Made by a program: the position numbers and the translations under genes
Part shown: positions 9,693-16,902 of the stretch, piece by piece
Numbering within the stretch: position 1 is the first letter of the stretch
Layout: every line of letters begins with the position of its first letter
The notes under the pieces: model-generated
Databases searched by the model: none
What the model was told of the DNA's origin: nothing
The model's input: the letters and a program-made list of their open reading frames with translations, nothing else
Source of the DNA: Bradyrhizobium sp.
GTDB lineage: Bacteria; Pseudomonadota; Alphaproteobacteria; Rhizobiales; Xanthobacteraceae
Reading direction: 5' to 3'
DNA: 50,616 nt
Assembly: GCF_027307225.1 (NCBI RefSeq)
Contig: NZ_DAHUXJ010000014.1
Location: forward strand, 1 to 50,616

Positions 9693-10049
9693 TTGGAAGA
9701 ATGTAAGCCGCCCCACGCCGGACGATGCCCGCTTGCTGATCCTGCCCGCCTGCGCATCCTCGAGGCCATGAAGTCTCGCGAATGCGCCGTCGGCGAAATC
9801 GTCGGACGCATGGACATCTGTCAGTCGGGCGTCTCGCGACACTTGCGCATTTTGACTGAGGCCGGGATCGTGCAAGCGCGCCGCGACGGACAGAGGCGAC
9901 TCTACTCGTTGCGAAAGGACGGCTTCGATCAAATCGAGGCTTGGGTAGCGGGGTATCGACGCCATTGGGAGGCGAGGCTCGACCGATTTGGTGCGGCCCT
10001 CGAAAAAGGCCGCGCTCGCCCAAAGGAAAGCTCTCGGGAGAAATCATGA
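9693..10049 (+). CDS. ArsR-family winged-helix transcriptional regulator
   Basis: 118 residues. The sequence LADPARLRILEAM, then AVGEIVGRMDICQSGVSRHLRILTEAGIV with the recognition helix, and RRDGQRRLYSL for the wing, is the classic ArsR/SmtB fold. There is no metal-binding ELCVCDL-type motif, so it is more likely a non-metal member of the kind commonly paired with AHSA1 genes. The only in-frame start before the conserved region is TTG at 9693, and the usual N-terminal helix is short, so the 5' end may be eroded. Its stop overlaps the AHSA1 start (ATGA), giving a coupled pair. Confidence 0.8.
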   Translation: MEECKPPHAGRCPLADPARLRILEAMKSRECAVGEIVGRMDICQSGVSRHLRILTEAGIVQARRDGQRRLYSLRKDGFDQIEAWVAGYRRHWEARLDRFGAALEKGRARPKESSREKS

Positions 10050-10561
10050 TGGCCGCGACAACCGGTACGGCACGCGCCCAGTTTTCGATCCAGCGTGAAT
10101 ACGCCGCCTCTATCGATGAAGCCTGGACGCTTTGGACCACAAAGGCGGGGATCGAATCTTGGTGGGGTCCCGAGGGCTTCGAGGTAGACGTTACCGCGCT
10201 GGACCTGCGCGCTGGAGGCGAACTCGCTTATCGGATGACCGCGGTGGGACCCGAACAGGTGGCTTTCATGAAGCAGGCAGGCATGCCGCTGACGACGGTA
10301 TGCAAAGTGACCTATGTCGAGGTCTCGCCTCCGCGCCGGCTGGCTTACATAACCCTGACTGATTTCGTGCCGGGCGTGACGCCGTATGAAGTTGCTACGG
10401 TCGTCGAATTCCGGGCAACGTCAGGCGGCGTGCAGGTGACGCTCGCCTTCGACGCCATGCATGATGACGTTTGGACGGAACGCGCGCGAGCGGGACACGA
10501 AGGCCAGTTGCGCAAACTCGACGCACTGTTTACCGCGCAAGGCAAGGCGGTGCGTTCGTGA
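10046..10561 (+). CDS. SRPBCC/AHSA1 domain protein
   Basis: 171 residues forming one START-like (SRPBCC) domain. IQREYAASIDEAWTLWT at the N-terminus, WWGPEGFEVDVTALDLRAGGELAYRM in the middle, and a C-terminal long helix with AGHEGQLRKLDALF are typical of AHSA1 proteins, which bind hydrophobic ligands in a cavity. The ATG at 10046 overlaps the ArsR stop and has GGGAG five bases upstream; an upstream extension of the frame is a shadow of ArsR. The ArsR-AHSA1 pairing is common in bacteria, with the regulator presumably controlling the ligand-binding partner. Ligand unknown. Confidence 0.85.
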   Translation: MMAATTGTARAQFSIQREYAASIDEAWTLWTTKAGIESWWGPEGFEVDVTALDLRAGGELAYRMTAVGPEQVAFMKQAGMPLTTVCKVTYVEVSPPRRLAYITLTDFVPGVTPYEVATVVEFRATSGGVQVTLAFDAMHDDVWTERARAGHEGQLRKLDALFTAQGKAVRS

Positions 10562-10641
10562 AGACTTCGCTCTCCGACGCAGTCGCGGCCGGATTCATGG
10601 TTACGGCGCTGGCCCTCACACCGCCGGTACTAAGGCAATAA
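10558..10641 (+). CDS. Possible 27-residue peptide
   Basis: A GTG codon overlapping the AHSA1 stop opens a 27-codon frame that ends four bases before the next gene. It reads like a short hydrophobic segment (AAGFMVTALALTPP). It could be a truncated remnant of a membrane gene or simply a coupling frame between the AHSA1 and GST genes. Coding status is doubtful. Confidence 0.25.
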   Translation: MKTSLSDAVAAGFMVTALALTPPVLRQ

Positions 10642-10644
10642 CCG

Positions 10645-11247
10645 ATGATCAAAATCCATGATTTTCCTCACGGCGCGCGTGGACTTCGGGTGGCGTGGTT
10701 ATGTGAGGAAATGGACCTCGCTTACGCAGTGACACCCGTCAGTTTCCCGCCGGATAACGACTATCGAGCCCTCAACCCGTTCGGCACCGTGCCTTTTTTG
10801 CAAGATGGCCAGGTTTCGATGGGCGAATCGATCGCCATGATGCTTTACGTCGCACAGAAATATGGACCGACTGATGCTTTGCCGTTGGCCGACAATGGGC
10901 GCTACGCCAAGGTTCTTCAATTCACCCTGTTGGGAGAGGCTACGTTGTCATCTCTGATGACACCGCTCCTTGCGGTACGTTTTGGTGCGCCGAGCGACCA
11001 AAAACGCAATTGGTCGGCGCTCGGGATCGAGTCTCGGCTCAAGGGAACCATTGATCACCTGCGTGACGAACTCGGCGATCGCGATTTCCTTGTGGGAAGT
11101 TCGCTTACGCTGGCCGACATCTCCATCGCAACCGCGCTACGGATATGGACCCGAGGCGTTGGCCAGGAAATGCCTGCGACCTTGCGGGCCTATTGCGAGC
11201 GCCTTGAGGATCGCCCGGCCTGCAAACGCGCATTGGGGGGGCGCTAG
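10645..11247 (+). CDS. Glutathione S-transferase family protein
   Basis: 200 residues. The N-terminal thioredoxin-like domain has HGARGLRVAWLCEEMDLAY, NPFGTVPFLQDG with the cis-Pro, and MGESIAMMLYVAQKYG, where the Glu-Ser pair normally binds the glutathione gamma-glutamyl group. The C-terminal domain has FLVGSSLTLADISIATALRIW. This is a canonical, probably active GST. It is the last gene of the ArsR-AHSA1-GST unit, four bases after the small frame at 10558. It shares little beyond fold-level motifs with the GST at 9010, so it is not a recent duplicate. Substrate unknown. Confidence 0.88.
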   Translation: MIKIHDFPHGARGLRVAWLCEEMDLAYAVTPVSFPPDNDYRALNPFGTVPFLQDGQVSMGESIAMMLYVAQKYGPTDALPLADNGRYAKVLQFTLLGEATLSSLMTPLLAVRFGAPSDQKRNWSALGIESRLKGTIDHLRDELGDRDFLVGSSLTLADISIATALRIWTRGVGQEMPATLRAYCERLEDRPACKRALGGR

Positions 11248-11319
11248 TTCCAAGTCAAGGACGCCGACAGGCTGTCGCAATGTTCGCCTATCGTCATCAG
11301 GCGTTGATCCGATCGAGTT

Positions 11320-11396
11320 GCGCGTGAATATTTCTGTTTTAAACTTTGTAGGCGGTGATTTTCGCCGCGCACTCGTCTCAATGACGGCTCATCAAA
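11320..11396. repeat. Direct repeat B, upstream of the PaaI-type thioesterase
   Basis: Second copy of the leader at 9609-9685: a GCGCGT-plus-AT-rich stretch, then AAACTTTGTAGGCGGTGATTTTCGCCG at 11340-11366, then a GGCTC...GAGCC hairpin (11386-11405) ending four bases before the thioesterase ATG. No strong Shine-Dalgarno sequence is present between the hairpin and the start, so the hairpin may influence translation. Confidence 0.7.
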
Positions 11397-11409
11397 GCAA
11401 GAGCCGCCC

Positions 11410-11829
11410 ATGACATCGTTGGACATCCCTGAAGGCTTCGAGCCGCATTTTCGCAAAAGCCCGCTGACCGATACCTGGGAGCCGATTTATTCCCGGAAAA
11501 CGGACAAGGCCGTGATCATGGGATTGCGGCTGGCAACGCCGCACACGAATTCGCGCGGATTGATCCATGGCGGACTGATTGCGGCTCTGGCCGATGGAGG
11601 CATGGGCTATAGTTGCGCGCAGGCGACAGGCTGGCGTTCTTCTTTCGTGACGATTTCGCTTGCGGTCGATTTCACCGGCTCCGCCGGGATCGGTCAATGG
11701 CTCGCGGTCGAAAGCGAGGTCATCCGCACCGGCGGTACGATCTGCTTCGCGCAATGTCTGGTCAGAGCCGACGATGCCGTGATCGCGCGGGCGAACGCAA
11801 CGTTCCGCGTGGTAAAGAAAGACGCTTAG
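11410..11829 (+). CDS. PaaI-type hotdog-fold acyl-CoA thioesterase
   Basis: 139 residues. The motif SRGLIHGGLIAALADGGMGY carries the HGG signature of PaaI/YdiI thioesterases, followed by SFVTISLAVDFTGSAGIGQWL and a C-terminal IARANATFRVV strand. These enzymes hydrolyse aryl- or acyl-CoA esters. The start lies directly after the repeated leader hairpin. The gene converges on the LysR regulator with overlapping stop codons (TTAG). Physiological substrate unknown; no CoA-pathway gene sits next to it. Confidence 0.85.
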   Translation: MTSLDIPEGFEPHFRKSPLTDTWEPIYSRKTDKAVIMGLRLATPHTNSRGLIHGGLIAALADGGMGYSCAQATGWRSSFVTISLAVDFTGSAGIGQWLAVESEVIRTGGTICFAQCLVRADDAVIARANATFRVVKKDA

Positions 11830-12719
11830 CCGAAATGCCAGTCCGTGGCCTCGACCACAAGATCGATGAAGGCGCGCACCTTCGCCGATAACAGCCGCGA
11901 AGTCGGATAGACGACATGGATGGGCAGCGGCGGCTGCTCGAATTTCGCCAGCACGACCTTGAGACGACCACGCTTGATCGCATCCGCGGCCTGATAGGCC
12001 AATACCCGCGTCAGGCCGCCGCCTTGAACGGCATATTGGATCGCCGCGTCCGCGCTGTTGGTCATCAAGCGAGGAACGGGTGCGATGCGAATCTCCTTGC
12101 CGTCGCGCTGGAAGCGCAGATCGGGCGACGCCGTGGTGGCGCCGAACTGGATGGTCTGGTGAGATGCGATCGCCTCGGGCGTCTTCGGCTCGCCGTGGGC
12201 TTTGAGATAGCCGGGCGAGGCAACCACGATGCGCCGCATCTCGCCGACATGGCGCGCCACCAGGCTCGAATCGGCGAGATGGCCGATCCGCACCGCAAGG
12301 TCGACGCCATCTTCGATCAGATTGATCATCCGATCGGTCAACCGCAGTTCGCCGGACACCTCCGCGTAGCGCTTGAGGTATTCGGACATCACCGGGCTCA
12401 CATGGAGCCGCCCGAAACCGATCGGCGCGGACACCACGAGGCGCCCGCTCGGCCGGGTCCGCTCATCCTGGATCGAGGCCTCGGCCTCCTCGACATCGGC
12501 GAGAATTCGTCGGGCGCGCGCGAGATAACGCTGCCCGGCATCGGTCAAGGCGACCGACCGCGTGGTCCGCTGCAACAACCGCGCGCCCAGACGCTCCTCC
12601 AGCGCGGCGATCAGCCGTGTCACGCCGGAAGGCGACAGCCCGAGCTTCCGGGCGGCGGGCGCAAAGCCTTCGAGGTCCGCGACCGCGAGAAAGGCTTGCA
12701 TGGCGTCAATGCGATCCAT
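11826..12719 (-). CDS. LysR-family transcriptional regulator
   Basis: 297 residues, the standard LysR length. The N-terminal helix-turn-helix is MQAFLAVADLEGFAPAARKLGLSPSGVTRLIAALEERLG, followed by LLQRTTRSVALTDAGQRYLARARRIL and an effector domain with ISAPIGFGRLH-like and LAVRIGHLADSSLVARHVGE segments. The pattern fits the large CrgA/AaeR-like branch. It diverges from the PNPOx-like gene at 12825, the usual position for a LysR target, and a palindrome at 12723-12735 lies next to its own start. Likely autoregulated, with the PNPOx-like gene as target; effector unknown. Confidence 0.9.
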   Translation of the reverse strand: MDRIDAMQAFLAVADLEGFAPAARKLGLSPSGVTRLIAALEERLGARLLQRTTRSVALTDAGQRYLARARRILADVEEAEASIQDERTRPSGRLVVSAPIGFGRLHVSPVMSEYLKRYAEVSGELRLTDRMINLIEDGVDLAVRIGHLADSSLVARHVGEMRRIVVASPGYLKAHGEPKTPEAIASHQTIQFGATTASPDLRFQRDGKEIRIAPVPRLMTNSADAAIQYAVQGGGLTRVLAYQAADAIKRGRLKVVLAKFEQPPLPIHVVYPTSRLLSAKVRAFIDLVVEATDWHFG

Positions 12720-12722
12720 GGC

Positions 12723-12735
12723 ATTATTTCATAAT
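12723..12735. promoter_or_regulatory. Small palindrome in the LysR/PNPOx divergent promoter
   Basis: ATTAT-TTC-ATAAT is a perfect inverted repeat three bases upstream of the LysR start, in the 105-base divergent gap. Its position suits an autoregulatory site, but the short AT-rich sequence could arise by chance. Confidence 0.35.
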
Positions 12736-12824
12736 CCGCAATGATCTGGTGTCAATCGCGCCAATTGTTTTGGAGCGAAAAAGCCTCCATTTTGCGTGGA
12801 TGGAACCGGAGACGGAGGTTTCCG

Positions 12825-13451
12825 ATGTCAGAGCTTCAAGCCGTTTCGAGCGACGTCGCGTTCACGCCGGCGGTGAAAGCCGTTCAGTCCCGCAAGGGTT
12901 CGCGGCAGGCTTACGCGGAGCGTGGCGACTGGCGCACCGAAATCGATGAAAACCTGGCGGCATTCCTTCGCCAGACCGATAGCTTCTATTTCGCAACCGC
13001 CTCGGCCGACGGCCAGCCCTACATCCAGCATCGCGGCGGGCCAAAGGGGTTCATCAAAATTCTCGACAAGAACACGCTCGCCTTTGCCGACTATGCCGGC
13101 AACCGGCAATTCATCACGCAAGGCAATCTCTCGGAAAATCCCAGGGCCTATATGTTCGTGATGGACTATGCCCACCGCCGACGGGTGAAGCTCTGGGGCG
13201 AGGCGAAGATCGTCGAGGACGACCCGGCGCTTCTGCAGTCGCTGATGCCGAAGGGTTACAGGGCGCGGCCCGAACAGGTGATCCTGTTTCGGATATCGGC
13301 CTGGGACACCAATTGCCCGCAGCACATCCCGCAGAAATTCGATGCGGCGGACGTCGCCGCGGCTCTGGCCGCGCGCGATGCGCGGATTGCGGAACTGGAG
13401 GCGGAGGTCGCGGCGTTGAAGAAAGCGCCGGTCTCCGAGCGATCCAACTAG
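12825..13451 (+). CDS. Pyridoxamine 5'-phosphate oxidase-like flavin-binding protein
   Basis: About 208 residues with a PNPOx-like split barrel: FLRQTDSFYFATASADGQPYIQHRGGPKGFIKILDKNTLAFADYAGNRQF is the cofactor-binding core, with a characteristic RGGPKGF turn. The C-terminus adds a helical, coiled-coil-like tail (AALAARDARIAELEAEVAALKK, about residues 176-197) absent from the minimal fold. The ATG at 12825 has GGAGG seven bases upstream. Members of this group bind FMN or F420-type cofactors and often have redox or haem-related roles; the reaction is unknown here. It is probably controlled by the divergent LysR gene. Confidence 0.82.
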   Translation: MSELQAVSSDVAFTPAVKAVQSRKGSRQAYAERGDWRTEIDENLAAFLRQTDSFYFATASADGQPYIQHRGGPKGFIKILDKNTLAFADYAGNRQFITQGNLSENPRAYMFVMDYAHRRRVKLWGEAKIVEDDPALLQSLMPKGYRARPEQVILFRISAWDTNCPQHIPQKFDAADVAAALAARDARIAELEAEVAALKKAPVSERSN

Positions 13452-13463
13452 TCGATCAGGAGG

Positions 13464-13581
13464 GTCGTCCCCGCGGAACGCGGGGATCCATAACCACCGA
13501 CGCCTGTTTGGGTCGATGTCAACCACCGCGACGCTATGTGTTAGGCCGCGGCGTATGGGTCCCTGCTTTCGCAGGGACGAC
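13464..13581. repeat. Interspersed palindromic repeat (GTCGTCCC...GGGACGAC)
   Basis: Begins GTCGTCCCCGCG-GAA-CGCGGGG and ends GGGTCCCTGC-TTTC-GCAGGGACGAC, so each end is a hairpin and the ends also pair with each other. It fills the convergent gap between the PNPOx-like and GST genes, where it could terminate transcription from both sides. This type of repeat is familiar from Bradyrhizobium and Rhodopseudomonas intergenic regions. Confidence 0.7.
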
Positions 13582-13600
13582 TGAAACGCCGGTCCCAGAT

Positions 13601-14329
13601 TCATGCCGCCTCGCAAAGCGGTCTCCAGGCGAAGTCGGGATAATATTGGCTCATCATGCGGTCCACATAGGCAATAAGATTGCCGAATTGCTGTGTGCGT
13701 TCACGCAAAGGAGACTCGAAGAACGGGGTGAGTATTCCCGCAACGACAGCAAATGCCGTGGCGTCGGCTCCGCACGGCGTATTGCCCATCAGGTAAGGCT
13801 TGTCGCCAAGCTGGACCGACAGCGCGAGCAACGAACGGATGGCGAGATCGATATCCTCGTCAGGCGCGTGACGGCCAAGGCCGCTGATCAGGTAATTCTC
13901 CGCCACGCGAAATTGGGCGTCCTCGCGCAGTCTCTCGCGCATATGCGCCGGCGCACCATCGAAGAAGTGCGAGGGCCCCTTGGCGAAATTCTCAGGATTG
14001 GTCCAACGCGCGCCAACCAGCGCCCAGTACAGATGGTGCTCGATCATGCGTTCGAACGCCCAAGCCTGTGCGCGCTGCTGCAGATTCAGTGGGGCGTCGA
14101 AATCGAAGCCGTATTCGGCCTCGATATGCGCCCGGATAAAGGTGGAATCGGCGATCGCCTCGGCGTCGTCCTGGATATAGGGCAACTGCCCCTTCGGCGA
14201 CGCCGTTGGCCTCGCCTTTTCCTTGTGATAGTCGAGGCCCGCCATTTTGAGCTGAACCTCGGTCTTGGTCACGAAAGGGCTGATTTCCGGCAGGCCAAAG
14301 CCGGCGCCAAAGCCATAGACCGTGATCAA
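13601..14329 (-). CDS. GST-like protein (metaxin/Tom37-type fold)
   Basis: 242 residues. The N-terminus MITVYGFGAGFGLPEISPFVTKTEVQLKMAGLDY and the ASPKGQLPYIQDDAEAIADS segment match the GST-like proteins related to eukaryotic metaxins and Fax; the C-terminal domain includes MGNTPCGADATAFAVVAGILTPFFESPL. These often have weak or unknown enzymatic activity. The start is TTG at 14329, overlapping the stop of a small upstream frame (TTGA), with GGAG eight bases upstream. It diverges from the WYL regulator at 14553, and two matching palindromes lie between and upstream, so that regulator probably controls it. Confidence 0.82.
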   Translation of the reverse strand: MITVYGFGAGFGLPEISPFVTKTEVQLKMAGLDYHKEKARPTASPKGQLPYIQDDAEAIADSTFIRAHIEAEYGFDFDAPLNLQQRAQAWAFERMIEHHLYWALVGARWTNPENFAKGPSHFFDGAPAHMRERLREDAQFRVAENYLISGLGRHAPDEDIDLAIRSLLALSVQLGDKPYLMGNTPCGADATAFAVVAGILTPFFESPLRERTQQFGNLIAYVDRMMSQYYPDFAWRPLCEAA

Positions 14330-14445
14330 TGGATCACTCCCTTTTCCCTGAGAAGCCGCTTAAGGCTAGCCACGCCCTGCTGCCACCGTGGTGTCAGCAG
14401 CGGTGAAACCGTCGCCCAGAGGTCGAGGCCGTAAAGTATGATCAT
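14326..14445 (-). CDS. Small 39-residue frame upstream of the GST-like gene
   Basis: Starts at ATG 14445 after an AGAGGGG stretch and ends overlapping the GST-like start. The product opens MIILYGLDLWATVSPLLTPRW and continues into a basic helix, so it begins like the downstream protein (MITVYG...SPF). It may be the remnant of a duplicated GST N-terminus or a short translated leader. One of the two 22-bp operators lies inside it. Coding status is uncertain. Confidence 0.4.
   Translation of the reverse strand: MIILYGLDLWATVSPLLTPRWQQGVASLKRLLREKGVIH
14378..14399. promoter_or_regulatory. 22-bp operator-like palindrome, copy 1
   Basis: Pattern TGCTG-n-CACC-nn-GGTG-n-CAGCA, with 9 of 11 base pairs matching. 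It differs at only two or three positions from the copy at 14494-14515, 116 bp away. It lies within the leader of the GST-like gene. Confidence 0.55.
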
Positions 14446-14493
14446 GGGACAAACCCCTCTCGATTTGAGTGTTGTCCCGTTATACTTGCCAGC

Positions 14494-14515
14494 TGCTGCC
14501 AACATGGTGTCAGCA
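14494..14515. promoter_or_regulatory. 22-bp operator-like palindrome, copy 2
   Basis: Pattern TGCTG-n-CA-n-CATG-n-TG-n-CAGCA, also with 9 of 11 pairs matching, in the divergent gap 38 bases before the WYL regulator start. With the copy at 14378-14399 it makes a pair spaced about 11 helical turns (116 bp), which would place both on the same DNA face and permit looping. Confidence 0.6.
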
Positions 14516-14552
14516 TCCAACGGCCTTCCTCGAATAAATTACGAGCCTTCCC

Positions 14553-15251
14553 ATGCGACGTGCCGACCGTCTGTTTCAGATCATTCAGGTGCTCCGGCGC
14601 ACCCGCAAGCCGCTGACGGCGGATGCGATCGCGGCTGAACTGGAAACCTCCAAGCGCACGATCTATCGCGACATTGCGACCCTGATGGAGCAGCGCGTGC
14701 CGATCCGCGGCGAGGCCGGGATGGGCTACATCCTGGAAAAGGGATTCGACCTGCCGCCCTTGATGCTGACGCCCGACGAGATCGAGGCCGCGGTGCTGGG
14801 CGCGCAGTGGGTCGCAAGCCACGCCGACGAAACACTGTCGCGCGCAGCTGCCGACCTGATCGCGAAGATCGCGGAGACGGTGCCGGAGCGTTTGCGGCCT
14901 TTCGTACTCGAACCGACGAGCCACGCCCGTCCAAGCTGGCGCAAGGAGCCCGACCGCATCGACATGGTGAAGACGCGCACTCAGATCCATGAGGGACGGA
15001 AGATCACACTGCACTACCGCGACGAGCACGGGCGCGACAGCGAGCGCACCATCTGGCCGATCGCGATCGGCTATCTGGAAGCGGTGCGGCTGCTCGCCGC
15101 CTGGTGCGAACTGCGCCGCGACTTTCGCAGTTTCCGGACCGACCGAGTCATCGACGCGGTGTATCTTGAGGAAAGATACCCCGAGCGGCGCGATCTGCTA
15201 CGGGCCAAATGGCGGCGCAGCCTGGTCTGGGAAGCGCCGAGCGATGTCTGA
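14553..15251 (+). CDS. YafY-type regulator with HTH and WYL domains
   Basis: 232 residues. The N-terminal winged helix reads ADRLFQIIQVLRRTRKPLTADAIAAELETSKRTIYRDIATLM, typical of HTH_11 (DeoR-like) domains. A linker follows and then a WYL domain with the ITLHYRDEHGRDSERTIWPIAIGYLEAVRLLAAWCELRRDFRSFRTDRV stretch (about residues 153-205). WYL domains are thought to sense nucleotides or small ligands. It diverges from the GST-like gene, and two identical-type palindromes lie in that region, so it is probably the regulator of the GST-like gene and of itself. The ATG follows a TTCCC stretch without a strong ribosome site. Confidence 0.87.
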   Translation: MRRADRLFQIIQVLRRTRKPLTADAIAAELETSKRTIYRDIATLMEQRVPIRGEAGMGYILEKGFDLPPLMLTPDEIEAAVLGAQWVASHADETLSRAAADLIAKIAETVPERLRPFVLEPTSHARPSWRKEPDRIDMVKTRTQIHEGRKITLHYRDEHGRDSERTIWPIAIGYLEAVRLLAAWCELRRDFRSFRTDRVIDAVYLEERYPERRDLLRAKWRRSLVWEAPSDV

Positions 15252-15255
15252 TCAT

Positions 15256-15284
15256 GGATGCGAATGTTAGAATCGGACCGCTAG
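15256..15284. repeat. Single-arm relic of the bipartite palindrome family
   Basis: GGATGCGAATGTTAGAATCGG plus ACCGCTAG matches the right arm of hairpin two of copy 1 (5887-5915) at 27 of 29 bases, without the partner arm. It abuts the WYL regulator stop and the likely start of the YkgJ-type gene. Confidence 0.7.
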
Positions 15285-15286
15285 CC

Positions 15287-15619
15287 ATGGAAGTAGGCCA
15301 TCAGACCTCAAAACCCGAAAGCCCGTGCCAGTCTTGCGGCGCCTGCTGTGCGTATTCGCAAAACTGGCCGCGCTTTACGATCGAAGAAGACGCCGCGCTC
15401 GATCTCATTCCGCCAAGCTTCGTCAACGAAAGAGGGTCCGGCATGCGCTGTGACGGAGATCGCTGCTCCGCACTATCGGGACGGATCGGCGTTGCGACCT
15501 CCTGCACGATCTATGAGATTCGGCCGGAGGTGTGCCGCACCTGCATGCCGGGCGATTCCGAATGCGGCACGGCGCGCCGGAAATGGGGATTGCCAGTGTT
15601 GGCGGACCCCTGCCCTTGA
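15287..15619 (+). CDS. YkgJ-type cysteine-cluster protein
   Basis: About 110 residues. CQSCGACC at residues 14-21, then CDGDRC and CTIYEIRPEVCRTC, make the CxxCxxCC family that likely binds zinc or an iron-sulfur cluster. Family members are small cytoplasmic proteins of unknown role. I take ATG 15287 as the start because the in-frame ATG at 15254 would begin inside a repeat relic; neither has a convincing ribosome site. It follows the WYL regulator by 35 bases and may be co-transcribed. Confidence 0.75.
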   Translation: MEVGHQTSKPESPCQSCGACCAYSQNWPRFTIEEDAALDLIPPSFVNERGSGMRCDGDRCSALSGRIGVATSCTIYEIRPEVCRTCMPGDSECGTARRKWGLPVLADPCP

Positions 15620-15635
15620 GCGAGGGACGTGGCGA

Positions 15636-16028
15636 TCAGGCCGTGACGGCCCTGGCGAATTCGGCGAAGTCCGCGTCGTCGGGTTCGTCGTCGATCGGCG
15701 CAAGCTGCGTGAGCGGCTTTGTCGAGAGCGTGATCGGCTTGCGACCGCTCACCGATACCGGCGAGGTCCGCGCGGCAGGCTCGCGCGACAAGGCGTAAAG
15801 CGTCGAACCGACGCGGCCGCCAGCCTGAACCAGTTCATGCTCGCTGCAGCTTGCCGCTATGGTCATCGCCAGGGAATAAAGATGGCTCTTGCGATAGCAG
15901 AACAGCGCCAGCATGGCCCGGACCTCGGGCGAGACACTGGCCACCAACTGCGGCAGGCCATGTTCGCTCGCGCGATACATCTGGCCAAGCAGTTCGTCCT
16001 GGACCGGGCAAAAGTCGTTCTCGAACAT
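15636..16028 (-). CDS. Conserved hypothetical protein
   Basis: About 130 residues beginning MFENDFCPVQDELLGQMYRASEHG, with a hydrophobic helix-rich middle (EVRAMLALFCYRKSHLYSLAMTIAASC) and a low-complexity acidic end. I chose ATG 16028 because GGGGG lies nine bases upstream; an ATG six bases earlier is possible. It converges on the YkgJ-type gene. I recognise no domain, although the composition looks like a genuine protein. The Cys/His content is not arranged as a known metal site. Confidence 0.6.
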   Translation of the reverse strand: MFENDFCPVQDELLGQMYRASEHGLPQLVASVSPEVRAMLALFCYRKSHLYSLAMTIAASCSEHELVQAGGRVGSTLYALSREPAARTSPVSVSGRKPITLSTKPLTQLAPIDDEPDDADFAEFARAVTA

Positions 16029-16157
16029 TTGCATAACCCCCGGCGTCGAGGATGCAATGCGACTCTCTAACGAAAGGTTAACCACGGCAGCCAGTAGTGC
16101 CACGGGGAACTTGATTGACAGCACATGTTTAAGCTGAACCAGCCCGGCGCGCCCGAA

Positions 16158-16565
16158 TCAGTGGCCGGCCATAAAGATCGACAGGCCGAAATCGGTCAGA
16201 TGGTGGAGGGCCTGGTCCACGCCGATCAAGGTCCAGAACCAGGGGTGCTGATTCTCCTGCGTGACGCCCAGTCGCGAGGACACCAGCCCCTTGCAACGAT
16301 CGACCGCGAAATGAATGACAAAATCGATCACGGCCACGAACCAGAACCGGGGCGCGACGACGAGAATGAGCGCCAGGATGACCGCAAAGTGCACGCCGCA
16401 ATGGGCGAGCAGCGGAAGAAACCAGCCGGTCTTCTGATCCTTGCCGATCGCCATCCAGGACGTTTGCAGCACGAAGTCGGCGATGACGTGCTTGACGGTC
16501 AGAAGCACCATCCAACCAATCAGCGCACCTACCGGAACCGATGCGGACATGGGGGGAAACGACAA
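16158..16565 (-). CDS. DUF3307-like integral membrane protein
   Basis: 135 residues with about four membrane helices. The sequence KHVIADFVLQTSWM..K and HCGVHFAVILALILV, then a short WFVAVIDFVIHFAVDRCKG helix and a C-terminal DQALHHLTDFGLSIFM, is the DUF3307 pattern with several conserved His and Asp residues in or near the membrane. Function unknown; possibly metal or small-molecule handling. TTG at 16565 has GAGGG eight bases upstream; an ATG at 16550 lacks a ribosome site. It runs opposite to the TAXI gene. Confidence 0.72.
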   Translation of the reverse strand: MSFPPMSASVPVGALIGWMVLLTVKHVIADFVLQTSWMAIGKDQKTGWFLPLLAHCGVHFAVILALILVVAPRFWFVAVIDFVIHFAVDRCKGLVSSRLGVTQENQHPWFWTLIGVDQALHHLTDFGLSIFMAGH

Positions 16566-16902
16566 GCGGAAGCCCTCAGGCGAAAATGACGGAGTGGTCT
16601 CTGGAAGGCTTCAGCGCTACTTCTTCTTTGCCCGCCAAATCGGCCGGGTTCCCTTTTTATGACATCTCCGGGTGCAGAATGCACCATCACCGCCTTGGAA
16701 AAACACAGAGTGTGGCGGACGCGCCGTGCCCGGTAAGGTTACCGGTGGGCGGCCGGTGGCGCAGCGTTTGCAATCCGCAAACCAGCGGATATCATGTGAG
16801 CCTATAAAATTATCGTTCTTTTTTAGGCAGTTATGACCGAGTTCGGGCGATTTCTGCCGTGGCTGTTGCTGCGAGCGCGCCTGCAGGTTGCGGATATGGG
16901 CC
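16566..16902. other. Intergenic stretch without a supported gene
   Basis: This 337-base gap separates the divergent DUF3307-like and TAXI genes. Open frames on both strands run through it, but I find no convincing start or domain. An AT-rich patch near 16801-16826 (CTATAAAATTATCGTTC then a T run) may hold the promoter of the TAXI-channel unit. Confidence 0.5.
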
